From: Fragum whitleyi
Lineage: Eukaryota > Mollusca > Bivalvia > Cardiida > Cardiidae
Direction: 5' to 3'
Length of the DNA: 64,000 bases
NCBI GenBank assembly: GCA_948146395.1
Contig: OX411549.1
Location: forward strand, 34,804,693 to 34,868,692
The notes under the pieces were generated by a model. The model ran no database searches and had not been told where the DNA came from. It saw only the letters and a program-made list of their open reading frames with translations. Both the position numbers and the translations under genes were made by a program. The stretch's first letter is position 1; every line of letters begins with the position of its first letter. Positions 23,351-33,988 of the stretch are shown here, in pieces.

Positions 23351-23806
23351 TATGACACCCCTAGTACCTCACAAAACCGGCAGGAGTCCACACCCTCAAG
23401 GAAAAGCCTTTACTTTGGACCTGTGCCCTCAGCATCGCAGAAGAGAAGACAGGACACACCACCTGCCTCACCTTCTCCAGCTAAAAAGAAAACAGGCTTT
23501 ACAGACATTAGGCACAATATTGTTACTTTTCATGAGCAGTTCCAAACGTGCTGTAAAGCAGTCCTCTTTGACCTGTCCTCAGGGGACAGTAAGTCCGCCG
23601 CAAAATGTATTCATGGTTTGTTAGATAGTAGCAAAGCCTTCATGAATGCAAATCTTCCTGCCATTCAGAAGGAAGATTTGCAATCTAAGGCTTTGCTACA
23701 GAAAAATGCCTCCCTCGAGGCCTACAATCTTCATTTGCACCGTGAAAATGTGGACCTTAAGATGAAAATAAAGCAGTTCGAATCAGCCTTCAGTGATGAC
23801 TTCTAA
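22865..23806 (+). CDS. Repeat protein with 18 x 9-residue repeats and coiled-coil-like tail
   Basis: This 313-codon ORF is the longest intact one in the window. Residues 1-162 are 18 tandem copies of MDREHKDQG with variants (R/H/C/P at position 3, DRA, DRD or DRG endings): highly charged and probably disordered or helical. Residues 163-212 form a Ser/Pro/Thr-rich linker with basic clusters KRR (about 193) and KKK (about 207) that could act as a nuclear signal. Residues 213-313 contain heptad-like leucines (LLQKNASLEAYNLHLHRENV) and end in FESAFSDDF. ATG 22867 is chosen because an in-frame TGA lies at 22847 and G follows the ATG. No intron is needed. An AATAAA at 24472 may end the transcript. 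I do not recognise the family; the unique C-terminal 150 residues argue that it is a real protein. Confidence 0.6.
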   Translation: MDREHKDQGMDREHKDQGMDHEHKDQGMDCEHRDRGMDREHRDRDMDREHKDQGMDFGHKDQGMDCEHRDRGMDREHRDRDMDREHKDRDMDREHKDQGMDREHKDQGMDREHKDRAMDREHKDQGMDREHKDQGMDHEHKDRAMDHEHKDRAMDPEHKEQGYDTPSTSQNRQESTPSRKSLYFGPVPSASQKRRQDTPPASPSPAKKKTGFTDIRHNIVTFHEQFQTCCKAVLFDLSSGDSKSAAKCIHGLLDSSKAFMNANLPAIQKEDLQSKALLQKNASLEAYNLHLHRENVDLKMKIKQFESAFSDDF

Positions 23807-23847
23807 ATATTCATGTCATTAATTCCTTATAGCTATGAACACAGGGA

Positions 23848-24437
23848 AGATTGTGCATCATGGGATGGATAAAAATTATGACAAAATAAGTCTTGCTTCA
23901 GGTAAGAAATTGTACAATAACTGAAATCTTATTTCTGTGTCAAATTTCAAGTGTTTTGTTGCATGTATACCGCTGTACTGTGATCTTTCCTAAGATATAT
24001 GATGTGTATGTAAAATCTTTCTCCCAAAATTGATCCCAACCAACCAGAAAAATGATCTGACTTTTTTTTTCATTTATCTGGTCAGTTAGGATCAGTTTTT
24101 AGGAAAAGTAAAATAACTTTTCAAATAAGTCATACATCATAGGAAAGATCTCAGTAATGCTGGGTACATGCAACAAACCACCTGAAAATTTTCGCAGAAA
24201 AAAAAAAGTTATTGCACCATTTCTTACATGAAGCTTTGCTAAATTGGCCGTAGTTGTTAACATGTTTTTTTGGTCAATGGGGTTAATTTTTTGAAAAAGT
24301 AAAATGATTCCACAACTAAATCAAATAACTGAGACAAGAGCTCAGTAAGGTAGGGTGTATGAAGCAAATCTTTTGAAAGTTGATGCAGAATGCAAAATTT
24401 GTTACCAGAATGTTATACATCCCATGATGCACAATCT
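23848..24437. mobile_element. 590-bp MITE with 20-bp perfect inverted ends
   Basis: Left end AGATTGTGCATCATGGGATG and right end CATCCCATGATGCACAATCT are exact reverse complements; weaker similarity continues inward. The interior is AT-rich and non-coding. It lies between the stop of the repeat-protein ORF (23806) and the AATAAA at 24472, so it would sit in that transcript's 3' untranslated region. A target duplication is not evident. Confidence 0.75.
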
Positions 24438-24471
24438 CTACAGTGATAGAGTTGTTATATGTTTTCTTCTC

Positions 24472-24477
24472 AATAAA
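24472..24477 (+). terminator. Candidate polyadenylation signal
   Basis: AATAAA in TTCTCAATAAAGCACAATAG, 666 bases after the stop codon at 23806. It is the first canonical signal well placed for the repeat-protein gene. A single hexamer is weak evidence in AT-rich DNA. Confidence 0.35.
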
Positions 24478-24518
24478 GCACAATAGAAATGCATGTATAT
24501 ATGAAAATTTTAATACAT

Positions 24519-24837
24519 TTTAATGCTCCCCCAAAAAATTTTGGGCGAGCATATAGTTGCCATGCTGTCTGTCCGTGTGTCTGTCCGTCCACAGCCAGAT
24601 CTCTGCAACGCTTGGACAAAATTCACCTTGGAGTTTGACCTACTTTTGAAAAACTTAAACCAGGCATATCTATCATGTCATATTACACCTACAGCCTTGA
24701 TATTTCACACATGGACACATCCAACCAAGACCTTTCATATTTGACCATGACCTTGGACCTTGTGACCTCGACCTTTGACCTGATCAAATGTAGGCCCTTG
24801 AGGGGGCATATATGTATTACAAACATCTCTTGTTTCA
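24519..24837 (+). mobile_element. Short pearl-like element, TGCTCCCCC head
   Basis: Head ATGCTCCCCCAAAAAATTTT followed by GGGCGAGCATATAG, a hairpin, then TGTCTGTCCGTGTGTCTGTC. The interior has TTTGACCTTGACCT-type phrases common in this superfamily. Tail TTGAGGGGGCATATATG followed by CATCTCTTGTTT. The 73-codon ORF at 24523-24744 is not credible as a gene. Confidence 0.55.
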
Positions 24838-24839
24838 AA

Positions 24840-26740
24840 TAGCACCAATATCAGATCTGTTGCTTGATTCAAGTTGTAATTACTGACTCATTTTAATTAC
24901 TATGCTTAATCTACTTTTCCAATTGTGCAATTAAGCTACCTAAAATTAAGTTTTCATTAACAATGAACTAAAAGTTAATAAAAGAAGTTCAACTCATGTG
25001 ATAATTGCAAACAGTTTTATGTACAAACCTGTAAACATTTCCATTCCTCAATCTTATTGGATTTTTTTTTTTTCAAATAAGTACAAGACTGTGCAATTTA
25101 ATTTATTAATTAGAAATGTACCAAACATTCTTTGTCTCGAAATGCCTCATTTTTTTAGTCTGAATTAATGATTGTATTGGTTGTTTTTTTTATTTGCAGT
25201 GCACAATAACTATTAACAGACAGCAAATCTCTAGCCTGGTCCCAACAATTTCAAATGAATAAAAATTTGTATTTTGGAGTCTTCATGGGTAGAAAATATT
25301 GTGTAAAATGAAGAATTTGCCTGTTGCAAGCAATTTCTTGATTTCCCACAATGTTTTTAAATGCCTTTGTTAGGGCGTCATGGAAAGTCAATGTGTGGGT
25401 ATGGATTAATTGCAGATATTTTGAGAACATTTTAAAGTAAAATATCAAGGTCATAGTTTTATCCTAATTTCGGTTATGGGGCTTTGGTTTTCTAGAAAAA
25501 ATGCATAATTTTTCCCCACCGGGAAAGTAGGAGGAGTAAATTGGTTTAATCATGTTTGTCTATTCGTACAACTGTTTGATGGGGGAAAACAATGGTAGGT
25601 GCACCAACCATCATTATTAATCTATAGAAAGAGACATTAAACCATTTTCCAAATTCAATTAAACCATGTTTCAAAAACAATTTTTGTATTCTTACTTTAG
25701 AACCATGAAACCTCGACTCATAAGATTTCATACTTTGACCATTGATGTAGCAGGTTGTTTTGGGCTAATGTAGGTCAAAGATCATGAGCAAAATTAAATT
25801 ACTGTGATTTTTCTCAACAAACACTTGACCTATGACCATCAAATGATTAAAAATTGTTGCCACTGATTCCAGGAAGTGTAATATTGTTCAGATATAATAG
25901 ATCACACAGTTTCAAATTAAACTCATTGATAAAAAGGGGGAAAAAACCCATACATAATATGATCTTATTCATCTGATTTAGTAGACCTTGATATTATGAA
26001 CAAATTTTCCTAATAGTACTATAATGTGCCGATAATTGTTTTGGTTACTCATGTGGTTATTCAATGTCACAAATTATGTCTGTGCCTTAAACATCTTCTA
26101 AACTTATGCAGTTCTAAGGGGAGGAGTTACTGGTGCGGGTTATTTGTCCGATATTTATCTAGTTATGTGCTTAACAGGTGGAACATGGCTCTCTGTTATT
26201 GTGTATTTCTACAATAACAAATCTATTTGTGAAAACTTTTAATGATTTTGTATTGTCTGAAATCTGAATTACTTTGGACAGTTGGGATCCTATTTGACTT
26301 AGCGGTTCAGGCAACCAACCAACTGGTTACATGCAAGAAATAAGATTTTGTAGGTTTATGTCTAAGTTGCGCCAATAATCACTTGATTATGTCCTTGGAC
26401 AGATCTTTCTTAGCCCAAACCTAGTATTTGTGATATCCAGGAAGCACAAGAGTAAGTGAAATTCAACATGACTGATCTTTGAAAATGTTGCAAAACACCA
26501 TTTCAAATCAAAGCACGATGAACCATCAATTAATTTATTGACATATATGACTTATTTCAATATTTGAGGATGTTCTTTTATCAAAACAAAATAAAAAGTC
26601 CATTAATTCAGGTTTCTGTCTATACAATATTTTCACATATTTCATAATGCTGTAGAGCTTTTTTCCAACCTTTCGAGAGACTGTTACATTAAAAAACAGT
26701 CTCTTTTTTGTATGTATGTTAATTAATGAAAAAAAAAATT
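24840..26740. other. No gene seen
   Basis: AT-rich, apparently single-copy sequence. Short ORFs lack splice sites or recognisable composition. Confidence 0.4.
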
Positions 26741-26743
26741 CAG

Positions 26744-26937
26744 GTTTGGTGAAGAAATATTGAGGAACAAATATGAATAGAGCACATCGTCAAAAGGAAC
26801 GTGAACGAAAACAGAAACAGCGTGCTGGTTTACATACGTCTGTAACTTGTACCAAAACCAACGCCGACACAAAATGTTCGAAGGACACTACACTCCCAAA
26901 TACTGTTGTAACAGCTGAAACAAGAAACAGCCAGCAG
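26744..26937 (+). CDS. Candidate 5' coding exon, basic N-terminus
   Basis: An acceptor (AAAAATTCAG) ends at 26743 and a good donor (AGCAG|GTAATT) follows 26937. ATG 26773 opens 55 codons starting MNRAHRQKERERKQKQRAGL, very basic, then Thr/Ser/Asn-rich. An in-frame TGA at 26761 makes this ATG the likely start, so an untranslated exon would lie upstream. It ends in phase 0, matching the exons at 27377, 44995 and 50585. I do not recognise the domain. It may be an alternative start of the downstream BEN gene or part of a separate small gene. Confidence 0.45.
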
Positions 26938-27376
26938 GTAATTTTTTACTGTGTAAGGGCACACATTTGTAGCATGCAAGTACGTCAGAATGGTCATATG
27001 TCTAGCAGAATACCTACACTTCTATACCTAAAGCGGCAATTGTTTTATGGCAGTGGTCATATTTGCAGATTCTTTTCAATGCAACAGGTTAAGGTGCTCT
27101 TGTTCAAAATCAAATACAATAAGATGTGAAGGTGAAACACTAATGTGCCTTATGTTTTGGTACAGGGGCATAAAAAAGCATTACAAAGAATATAAAAAGA
27201 TGAAGAAAGATATACATGATACAAAGAGATGATATTTATCAACATGCCAATTGATGATGAAATATCATGGACAAAAGCCAGTTTCAATGTCATTTATTAA
27301 GGTTCAACTTCTTTAAGTAGTTGTGAAGTAGCACAACAATTTAAACACATCTGACTAGTACTTCATATTATTTCAG

Positions 27377-27460
27377 GTATTTCAATCCTCTCACACCAAC
27401 TGTGACAATGTGGCTGTGGACAATTCTACAAAAGTACCAGATACACATGATATCCTGCCT
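27377..27460 (+). CDS. Candidate phase-0 coding exon
   Basis: The acceptor TTATTTCAG ends at 27376 and the strong donor CCT|GTAAGT follows 27460. The 28 codons read VFQSSHTNCDNVAVDNSTKV and on to ILP, continuing in frame from the exon ending at 26937. Length 84 equals that of the BEN-gene exon at 51343-51426, and the hydrophilic Ser/Thr/Asp composition is similar. Function unknown. Confidence 0.45.
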
Positions 27461-27839
27461 GTAAGTATATTTTTAGCTCAACTTTTCGAAGAAAATGAGA
27501 GCTTATACTGTCACCCGGGCTTCGGCGTTGGCGTCGACGTTGCATCAAAGGTTAAAGTTTTTTCAAACATCAATGACTTCCATACTATCAAAGGGATTCA
27601 ACCCAAACTTGGAATATTTATTCACCATCACACCCTCTACCTTACTACCAGGGCCCATGACCCTGGCTCCACTATATTTGGAGTTATGCCCCCTTTATAC
27701 TAAGCAACTTAGAAAAGTAGAGCGCACTGTCTTCGGACAGCTCTTGTTCTTTGAATTCTCTAACCCTTTCTTATACTATGATCTAACCCTTTCTAATACT
27801 ATGACTCTCTTTGTTTTTCCACTTGATATTGGATTTAGC

Positions 27840-28145
27840 TGAGCCCGGATAGCTCAGTCGGTTACGTCAGTGTCTGTCATTCAAGGGGTCTTGAGTTCGA
27901 ACCCCGGCTCGTCCAGTATCCATTCTGACATTTGACAAAAGTCATTTGTCTCTCACCAATGGGTGTGAATCATCTATGTGAGATCATTTGTCTCTCACCA
28001 ATGGGTGTGAATCATCTATGTGAGAGAGCAGCTAGAGGCTTGGTTTGGAGATTGTGGTTGTACTGGTGCGAGAAATACAAGGAACCCACGGTTAGGTGCT
28101 CCAGCCGCCGCGATATGACCCTGGTACAGTTAAAAACATCGTGAA
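27840..28145 (+). mobile_element. SINE, third family, tRNA-like head
   Basis: The head 27843-27916 has GGATAGCTCAGTCGGTTA (A box) and GAGTTCGAACCCCGG (B box), but the stems are mispaired, so a functional tRNA is unlikely. The body contains a 42-bp tandem duplication (starts 27943 and 27985, TTTGTCTCTCACCAATGGG), then GTTGTACTGGTGCGAGAAA, GGAACCCACGGTTAGGTG and CGCCGCGATATGACC. The 3' boundary is approximate. Confidence 0.55.
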
Positions 28146-28280
28146 ATTGACATAGGGAATGATTTGGGAATGATTTGGGAATGAAATTGAGTGAGAATGG
28201 AATGAGTGAGATGATCGAGTTTTGAGTGTTTGTGAATGATTTGATCGATTTGATCGATTTTAGTGATCGTTTTTGAATGG
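28146..28280. repeat. GAATG-rich dispersed repeat fragment, reverse orientation
   Basis: Phrases such as GGGAATGATTTGGGAATGAT and GAGTGAGAATGGAATGAGTG resemble the reverse complement of the CATTCATTC/CACTCAAACCATT repeat at 39207-39290. It is followed by GATCGATTTGATCGATTT. This is the same family as at 240-330, 930-1020 and 5195-5285. Confidence 0.4.
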
Positions 28281-28439
28281 TTTTAACAACTGAACGAAAC
28301 TATAATTAAACGAAAAAATATAAAAATATTAACATTTTTAAAAATGTAATAGATATGGATTTTCAATATAGAAATAATAAACGGTCATAAATATAATATA
28401 TTTTTATAATTCTGAAAGATTTGCAGAAGAATATCGATC

Positions 28440-28690
28440 TTTATTCTAAAATATATTTATTGAGGACGACAACGATTTCAAGATTGCAAATTTCGCTGAA
28501 CCTGACAACATGGCGTCGTCTTTCGATAGTTCGATGGTTTACGCGTACATTTCTGCCAGATTTAAGACGGCACGAACATTTTTGCTGCAAGTTAGCATGT
28601 TTTTTGAGACTACGTATGATGACACACACAACTGTCTAGCAACCTAGAAATGTCAAATCAACAAACCGACGTATATCGAGGTGTAAAAAG
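28440..28690 (+). promoter_or_regulatory. CpG-containing candidate promoter / first exon
   Basis: This short patch has many CpGs compared with its surroundings. It includes CAACATGGCGTCGTC, which resembles a YY1 site often found at transcription starts. A good donor AAAAAG|GTAGGT ends it at 28690. Two short ORFs begin here: ATG 28510 (46 codons including stop) and ATG 28650 (MSNQQTDVYRGVK, open into the donor). A first exon of the downstream BEN gene is the simplest reading. Real transcription is unproven. Confidence 0.35.
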
Positions 28691-29654
28691 GTAGGTTTTG
28701 TTACAGTTCTCCTACTCCTGCTCTCATGTCCAAATTTTCGTGAACATTATATTTACGCGTTTTTGTATACAATTGTATGTCATGGCTGTTTGTTTATGCA
28801 GATTTTGTGTTCATGACAAGCACAGACACCTAATGATTTTTCTGTTTAAATTTTATGGAGTATTAGCCTTGAGTTTCCCCTATTCGAGCAGGCTCCCATA
28901 TTCGATCACTTTGATTTTTAGAGATATTCAAATGTATCAATTTGTCAAAAAAACTTTAATGCATAGGGGATGATAAAAAAGTGCTAAACTTTCAAAACAT
29001 AGGGATTTTTTTCTTCCCTTCTATTTTTAAATCGGACATTTTTACTTTTCTTCTGGCCCTTCAATTGAGATTGTTCTTGCTCAATAGGCATCTTGTGAAT
29101 GACTTTTGAAATAATTCTAGGTCAAAAGAAAGATGTCACTTTGATTTTGTAAGTCTGTTTCAATAATGTGTAGTTTGTAGTTTCGATGTCAGGGTGAAAA
29201 TTGCCAAGGTGCTCGAATATGGGAGACTGTTTTTTAACCTTTCTAGTCAGAGTGTGTACATGCAATCATCACACCCTGTCAATTATTTATGTCACCAATC
29301 TAATTCTTCTTCAAATAGATAAATCAGAATTAAGTTTATGAAACTTTTGGTGTGGTTTACAGGGATATTTTGCATTGTTCGAGTATGCCAGTGCAAATTT
29401 CATCGCTAAAAAATCGAAAATGGGAGACTACAGGCTAGTGTTTTTAAAATAAACATTGTGTTCTTCCGACAAACGCCCCAATGACTTGGACTCGCATCTA
29501 TAGACTAAATGGTCCTTATTTTATCGATGAAAATAAAAAACTATGTGAATTTTATTTGTGGTAGGTCTTTTCAAGGAAAAGGAAGAAATGAATTTAAATT
29601 GAAAACTAAATGTGAAAAAAAACAATGCCAGGACCTGAATATATTTGTTAAAAT

Positions 29655-29935
29655 ATGGTTTAACATGGCTTGCAACAATCTTTCAGTTTTATTGCTGTGC
29701 TGTAAGCACTAAAAATAGATTCCTGGTATATTATTTACCAGTACTAGCTTTACAGCCTTTCCTAGCCTGCATTTGCTATCCAAGATAGGTCTACCATTAT
29801 CAACCAAATTGTGGTAGAAGAAAATTGTCAAAAAGCTTGAGTGCTGCTGTCAGGGATTGAACCTGTGACTGTGTGATTGGGAGACAGTCATGCTTCTAAA
29901 TAACCCCTTCCAACTACTCTATGATGTTCTCAGTA
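29655..29935 (-). mobile_element. SINE, second family, diverged copy
   Basis: Plus-strand landmarks GCAACAATCTTTCAGTTTT, AGATAGGTCTACCATTATC, GTGGTAGAAGAAAATTGTC and CAGGGATTGAACCTGTGACT run in the same order as in 10120-10385. On the minus strand this is head (29935 to about 29855) then body. The tRNA-like head is more decayed here. Confidence 0.55.
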
Positions 29936-30267
29936 GGATTTTTTGAACTACCACAGTAAACTATTTACTATGTCTTTGTCAGTGGTCAACATGCAGACAT
30001 TTTCAGCTAATATATATTGAGCAAGACCCAAAAATTGTCCAACTGCTGTCCCAAGCTTATTATGATTAATTATTTACCAAAAAGCATGATATCTAGGCCA
30101 GATAAAACAACATCTCTGTGTAGGCTGATGTTACTCTAAACTGCAGTGTCTATTTTAGTCATTTTGGTTAATCCACTTGAAGAATTGTATATTTCTTTAA
30201 TGTTTTCCATTGGTCTGTGGAGATCATTTTGACATGTCATAATTTGAAAGGAAAACCCAGTAAAACA

Positions 30268-30370
30268 CTTCATTTTTCCAAACATTGTCTTAAGTTATGT
30301 TTGTGACGTCTTATAAACTCACTTGCGATATGACACGCTTTCATAGCTGCGCCCTTATTATTCCCGAAGT
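30268..30370 (-). repeat. Short dispersed repeat shared with 14425-14545
   Basis: The reverse complement contains CGGGAATAATAAGGGCGCAG, then GTTTATAAGACGTCACAAAC. The frame, open from 30506 to 30270, contains YFGNNKGAAMKACHIASEFI and continues through RRHKHNLRQC. The other copy, on the plus strand, is about 80 percent identical by eye. Class unknown. Confidence 0.55.
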
Positions 30371-31149
30371 ATATTCTGTAGAATCGCAGAAGGTACCCAA
30401 GTGACCTAAAAACTAATGATAACAACCTTAGTTTTGGGGTTATAGCCCCATTTGAAAGTTTTAAATTTTGCCCATAGGATAAAAGTATGAATGTAATTAA
30501 CCTCAAATTTCATTGATGGATATATATATATCATAGATGAGAAGTGTAGTGCACTATAACCACTTTTCTTGTTTGATTACTTTTGTAAATTATTGTCCAT
30601 GGTTATTTTAGAGACTCATTGTATTTTTTGTCCAGATCATATCTCCAGTATGCAATGTACAAGAACAGCATCTTTGATTGCTTCTTTTTATATGCTGCTA
30701 TTTTTTTGTTTTACATCTGAAACATTTTTCAGAAAGATGGCTACAACTTTTACCTTTCTTTGTGGATAGATCTCATTAAATAGAATAAGATGTACATTGC
30801 AAAAGAGCCACAACCTTTGTCGGCTTTATTTGGATAAATTTGCTATCTTTTTCTGTTCTATTACCTAAACTTGTATGAAGCATATCTGTTAGAAGTATAC
30901 AGATTGTAGAAGAAAGTAACAGGAGAAAAAGTAACTGGGAAAAGGTAACAGGAAAAAAGTAACTGTTTCAATTAAAAGTAGCACATAATTACTAATCTAT
31001 AACCAAAATGAAAAGGATATTTTGATAAAGAGTCTATTTAAAGAATATCTATTTCACTAAAATTTAATGCAGAATGGTGTAGACTAGATTTTAATTAAAA
31101 AAGCTTATACACATATTGGTGTCAATATTTGATATACATGTCATAAAAT

Positions 31150-32480
31150 GAGTGTAGGACAAAAGCCCACTAGGTCAAAAGCCCACTGGGACAAAAACCC
31201 AGCGGACAAAAGCCCACTGGGACATAACCCCACCCCCTATAGGACAAAAGCCCACTCATTATATAGTTTAGTGTTGTAGAATGTTTTTAATCATTTTTTT
31301 TCTTTTAACTTTTTGTGTACAATTATAAATTTTCATTTAGTTACTCTTATCAATCTTACTACTTTTTCTCTTTGTTTCTAAGTGTGATTGACACCTTATT
31401 GTATCATGTTTCCATTCTGTCTACAATTTGAATTTGACATGTTATAGATATACAAGGTATGGTGTCATATATTGTTAAAGAAGAGTAGATGTCATATAGG
31501 TGTTGAATAGTTTTATCTCCCCTTATACACTTTCACAGAGTTTGCAAAAGTTTTTTACCAGCCCGATTAGCTCAGTTGGTAGAGCACCGGACTTCAAAAC
31601 CATTGAAGTTCGACCGCGTGGGTTCGATTCCCGGGCTGGTACACCAACAAAAAAACTAATTGTCTTTCGGATGAAACGTTAAACCGAGGCCCCGTGAGAC
31701 GGTGCTTTACACCGAGCACGTTAAAGAACCATGACAGATCTCAGCAGTAGTTTCGTCATGTATCCTTGCACTATCCCCCGTAACAACTAACCGTCTTCTG
31801 GGGGCGTCGCTCATATGGGCATGTGCAGCGGTAGCGACGATAAATAAACGGAAAAACACACACACGCAAAAGTTTTCATTAAGGATAACTTGTTAAAACA
31901 TTATGCCACATACTCAATAAATCATAGAAAGAGTTTAAACAAAATATTTTTCTCTTTGCAAAGGCAATGGACAATATTTCAACTCATACACAAACAAAAC
32001 CCCACTACCAAAATTTTACAAGCCTATAGTGGATAAAACACCACAATATCTATACAATGTTTAACCACTATTCTAAATGAAGTTAAATGAGTTATTTATT
32101 GGATGACTGAAAAAAATGAATTATAAATTGATAAATTAATCGATACATAATCATTTTTTTTTTAACAAATATTCAATTTAATTATACTTTGATGGGCTTT
32201 TCGTCCATGTTAATTTCAGAATTTGGTGAATAAATGTGGTTGAGGAAGTCATGAGTAGACAAAATATTAATGAAATGCTGTTAAATACAATATAAATAAA
32301 TTAAAAAAACAATAGAAAATGTATCTTCGAAAGTATTAAGAAAAGACTTATTCATAAGAATAATTTATATATTGAGTGGGCTTTTGTCCTATGTTGGGTG
32401 GGCTTTTGTCCAGTGGGCTTTTGTCCGCTGGGGTTTTGTCCCAGTGGGCTTTTGACCTAGTGGGCTTTTGTCCGTACCCC
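31150..32480. mobile_element. Inverted-repeat element, GGACAAAAGCCC arrays, 8-bp target duplication
   Basis: The termini are inverted copies of about 110 bases, each an array of GGACAAAAGCCCACT-like words (about five to six per side, with GGGACAAAACCCAG variants). CATAAAAT occurs directly outside both ends (31142-31149 and 32481-32488), an 8-bp target duplication. The outermost bases are GAGTGTAGGAC on the left and the complement GGGGTACGGAC on the right. The 1.1-kb interior is AT-rich without a transposase and hosts an inserted V-SINE (31556-31866). The length of the duplication fits hAT-like transposition, but the ends do not show the usual hAT CA start. Confidence 0.8.
31556..31866 (+). 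mobile_element. V-SINE with intact tRNA-like head
   Basis: The head (31558-31642) has GATTAGCTCAGTTGGTAGAG (A box) and GTGGGTTCGATTCCCGGGC (B box). Its outer bases ACCAGCCCG and CGGGCTGGT pair perfectly. The anticodon arm is enlarged (ACTTCAAAACCATTGAAGT), so tRNA function is doubtful. The body has TGTCTTTCGGATGAAACGTT, CCCCGTGAGACGGTGC, CACGTTAAAGAACCATG, AACAACTAACCGTCTTCTGG and GCGGTAGCGACGATAAATA, then a CA-rich tail. This is the best of four copies and gives the reference order. Confidence 0.75.
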
Positions 32481-33045
32481 CATAAAATACTGCTCTGTGT
32501 GATCTAAGGCGTGACTTTTTCCACTGTCAAACAGATTGCATAACAATGATAATCAGTATTTTCTAATATAAAAATTAGGTTTTTTTTGCAACTTTTAAAT
32601 ACCAATTCATGCCAATTTAACTGTTTGAAAAATAACCAATTCATTCTTTTGTCAGTGCTGCTATTTTTTTTTTTTTTTCATGAAAATATCTTCCTCATTT
32701 TAATAGTCAAGTCAAACACAGGTACAAAATTAGTTTAATAAGCCCTTTTCAGTGAATATTAAGAATATTTGTCTTATTTTTACCTTTTCTGCAAATTCTC
32801 TTGTTTACCATTGACAATGAAGATACAACATTTTAATAAAATATCCATGCACCTCTGAGATGATTTTATCAATGCCACTTTGACCAATGAATTTCAATTT
32901 TGACTGGGTGGTTATTACGAAATAAGAATTCTTAAATTCAAAATCCATGTTTTATTTCCTATTATTTGTAATTGAAATTCATATATACTAATAAGACTGA
33001 TTCAGATATAAACAGATGTGAATCATGGGCAATATCTATTATGTA

Positions 33046-33988
33046 TGGGGTACGGACAAAAGCCCCCTAGGACAAAAGCCCCCTGGGACAAAAGCCCCAT
33101 GCCCTTAACTGAAAAGTGGACAAAAGCCCCATGGTTATGAAAATTGTGTTTTTTGTGAATTTTTTGAAAAAGTCTTAAAAAGTTATGATTTTCATATTAA
33201 TTTGTGAATATTAATGTGTTAATTCTTTAAAGTAAATTAATATTTTAGTCATTTTAAATTGAATGAAAATAAATATTTAAGGGGAGGAATAAAGTATTCC
33301 CTTGTGTATAAATATCTGTGAAACGATGACTTCGAAAATATTTTCAATTTGGTTTTATATTTCATAATTGACTTGTTATGAAAAAATAATTGTAAAAAAA
33401 TCCATAACAGGTGGGAAAAGACAAAAAATATACTGTTTTCATAATAAATTTCGTCAACACCTTCTATATTGTGAACTACATGTATAGTTATACTTGCGCT
33501 CTCGAAGGTGTGAAATAAGTCAATAACAAATATGGATTAAGTTTCAATGATGTTAAGAATGTAAAATGTGTGAACAAAAGAAAAAACATCAATAAACAAA
33601 TTAATATTTAGGGTTCTCCTTTTCAATGTACATTTCTTTGCTTGCTGGAATATCTAATAGATTTTCTTATAATGAAATTCAAACAAAACTGATTTTGAGT
33701 TGTTAGTAAGAGAAATGGTGGCTTTTTTGGCTAAGAATTATAAAAAAAAAAATTCACAATAATGCAATTGCAATGGCAAATAAAACAAAAAAAGACCCAT
33801 TTTATTTAAATGATTCAGTTAAAAGTTAAAGAAATTCAAATTCATATACGGTTACATGTATTTATTATATTGTGGGGCTTTTGTCCTAGGGGGCTTTTAT
33901 CCTAGGGGGCTTTTGTCCCAAGGGCTTTTGTCCTAGGGGGCTTTTGTCCCAGGGGGCTTTTGTCCTAGGGGGCTTTTGTCCTACACCC
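33046..33988. mobile_element. Second GGACAAAAGCCC-array element, likely 8-bp target duplication
   Basis: Left terminus (33046-33135) and right terminus (33872-33988) are inverted arrays of GGACAAAAGCCCCCTAGG-like words: about four on the left and seven on the right. The ends are TGGGGTACGGAC and the complement GGGTGTAGGAC, the same asymmetric pair as in 31150-32480 but on opposite sides. Flanks ATTATGTA (33038-33045) and ATTATTTA (33989-33996) differ at one base, consistent with an 8-bp duplication. No transposase. Confidence 0.75.

Noticed and set aside
22721..23624. Long ORFs in other frames of the 27-bp minisatellite (plus 22803-23624, minus 22721-23347)
   Set aside because: They exist because the 27-bp unit lacks stops in several frames. 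Only the DREHKDQG frame continues into a protein-like unique tail.
27843..27916. Functional tRNA gene
   Set aside because: The D stem and acceptor stem do not pair properly and a SINE body follows.
31558..31642. Functional tRNA gene
   Set aside because: A and B boxes are clear, but the anticodon arm is enlarged and the T stem is mispaired. It is followed directly by a V-SINE body, so it is a SINE head.
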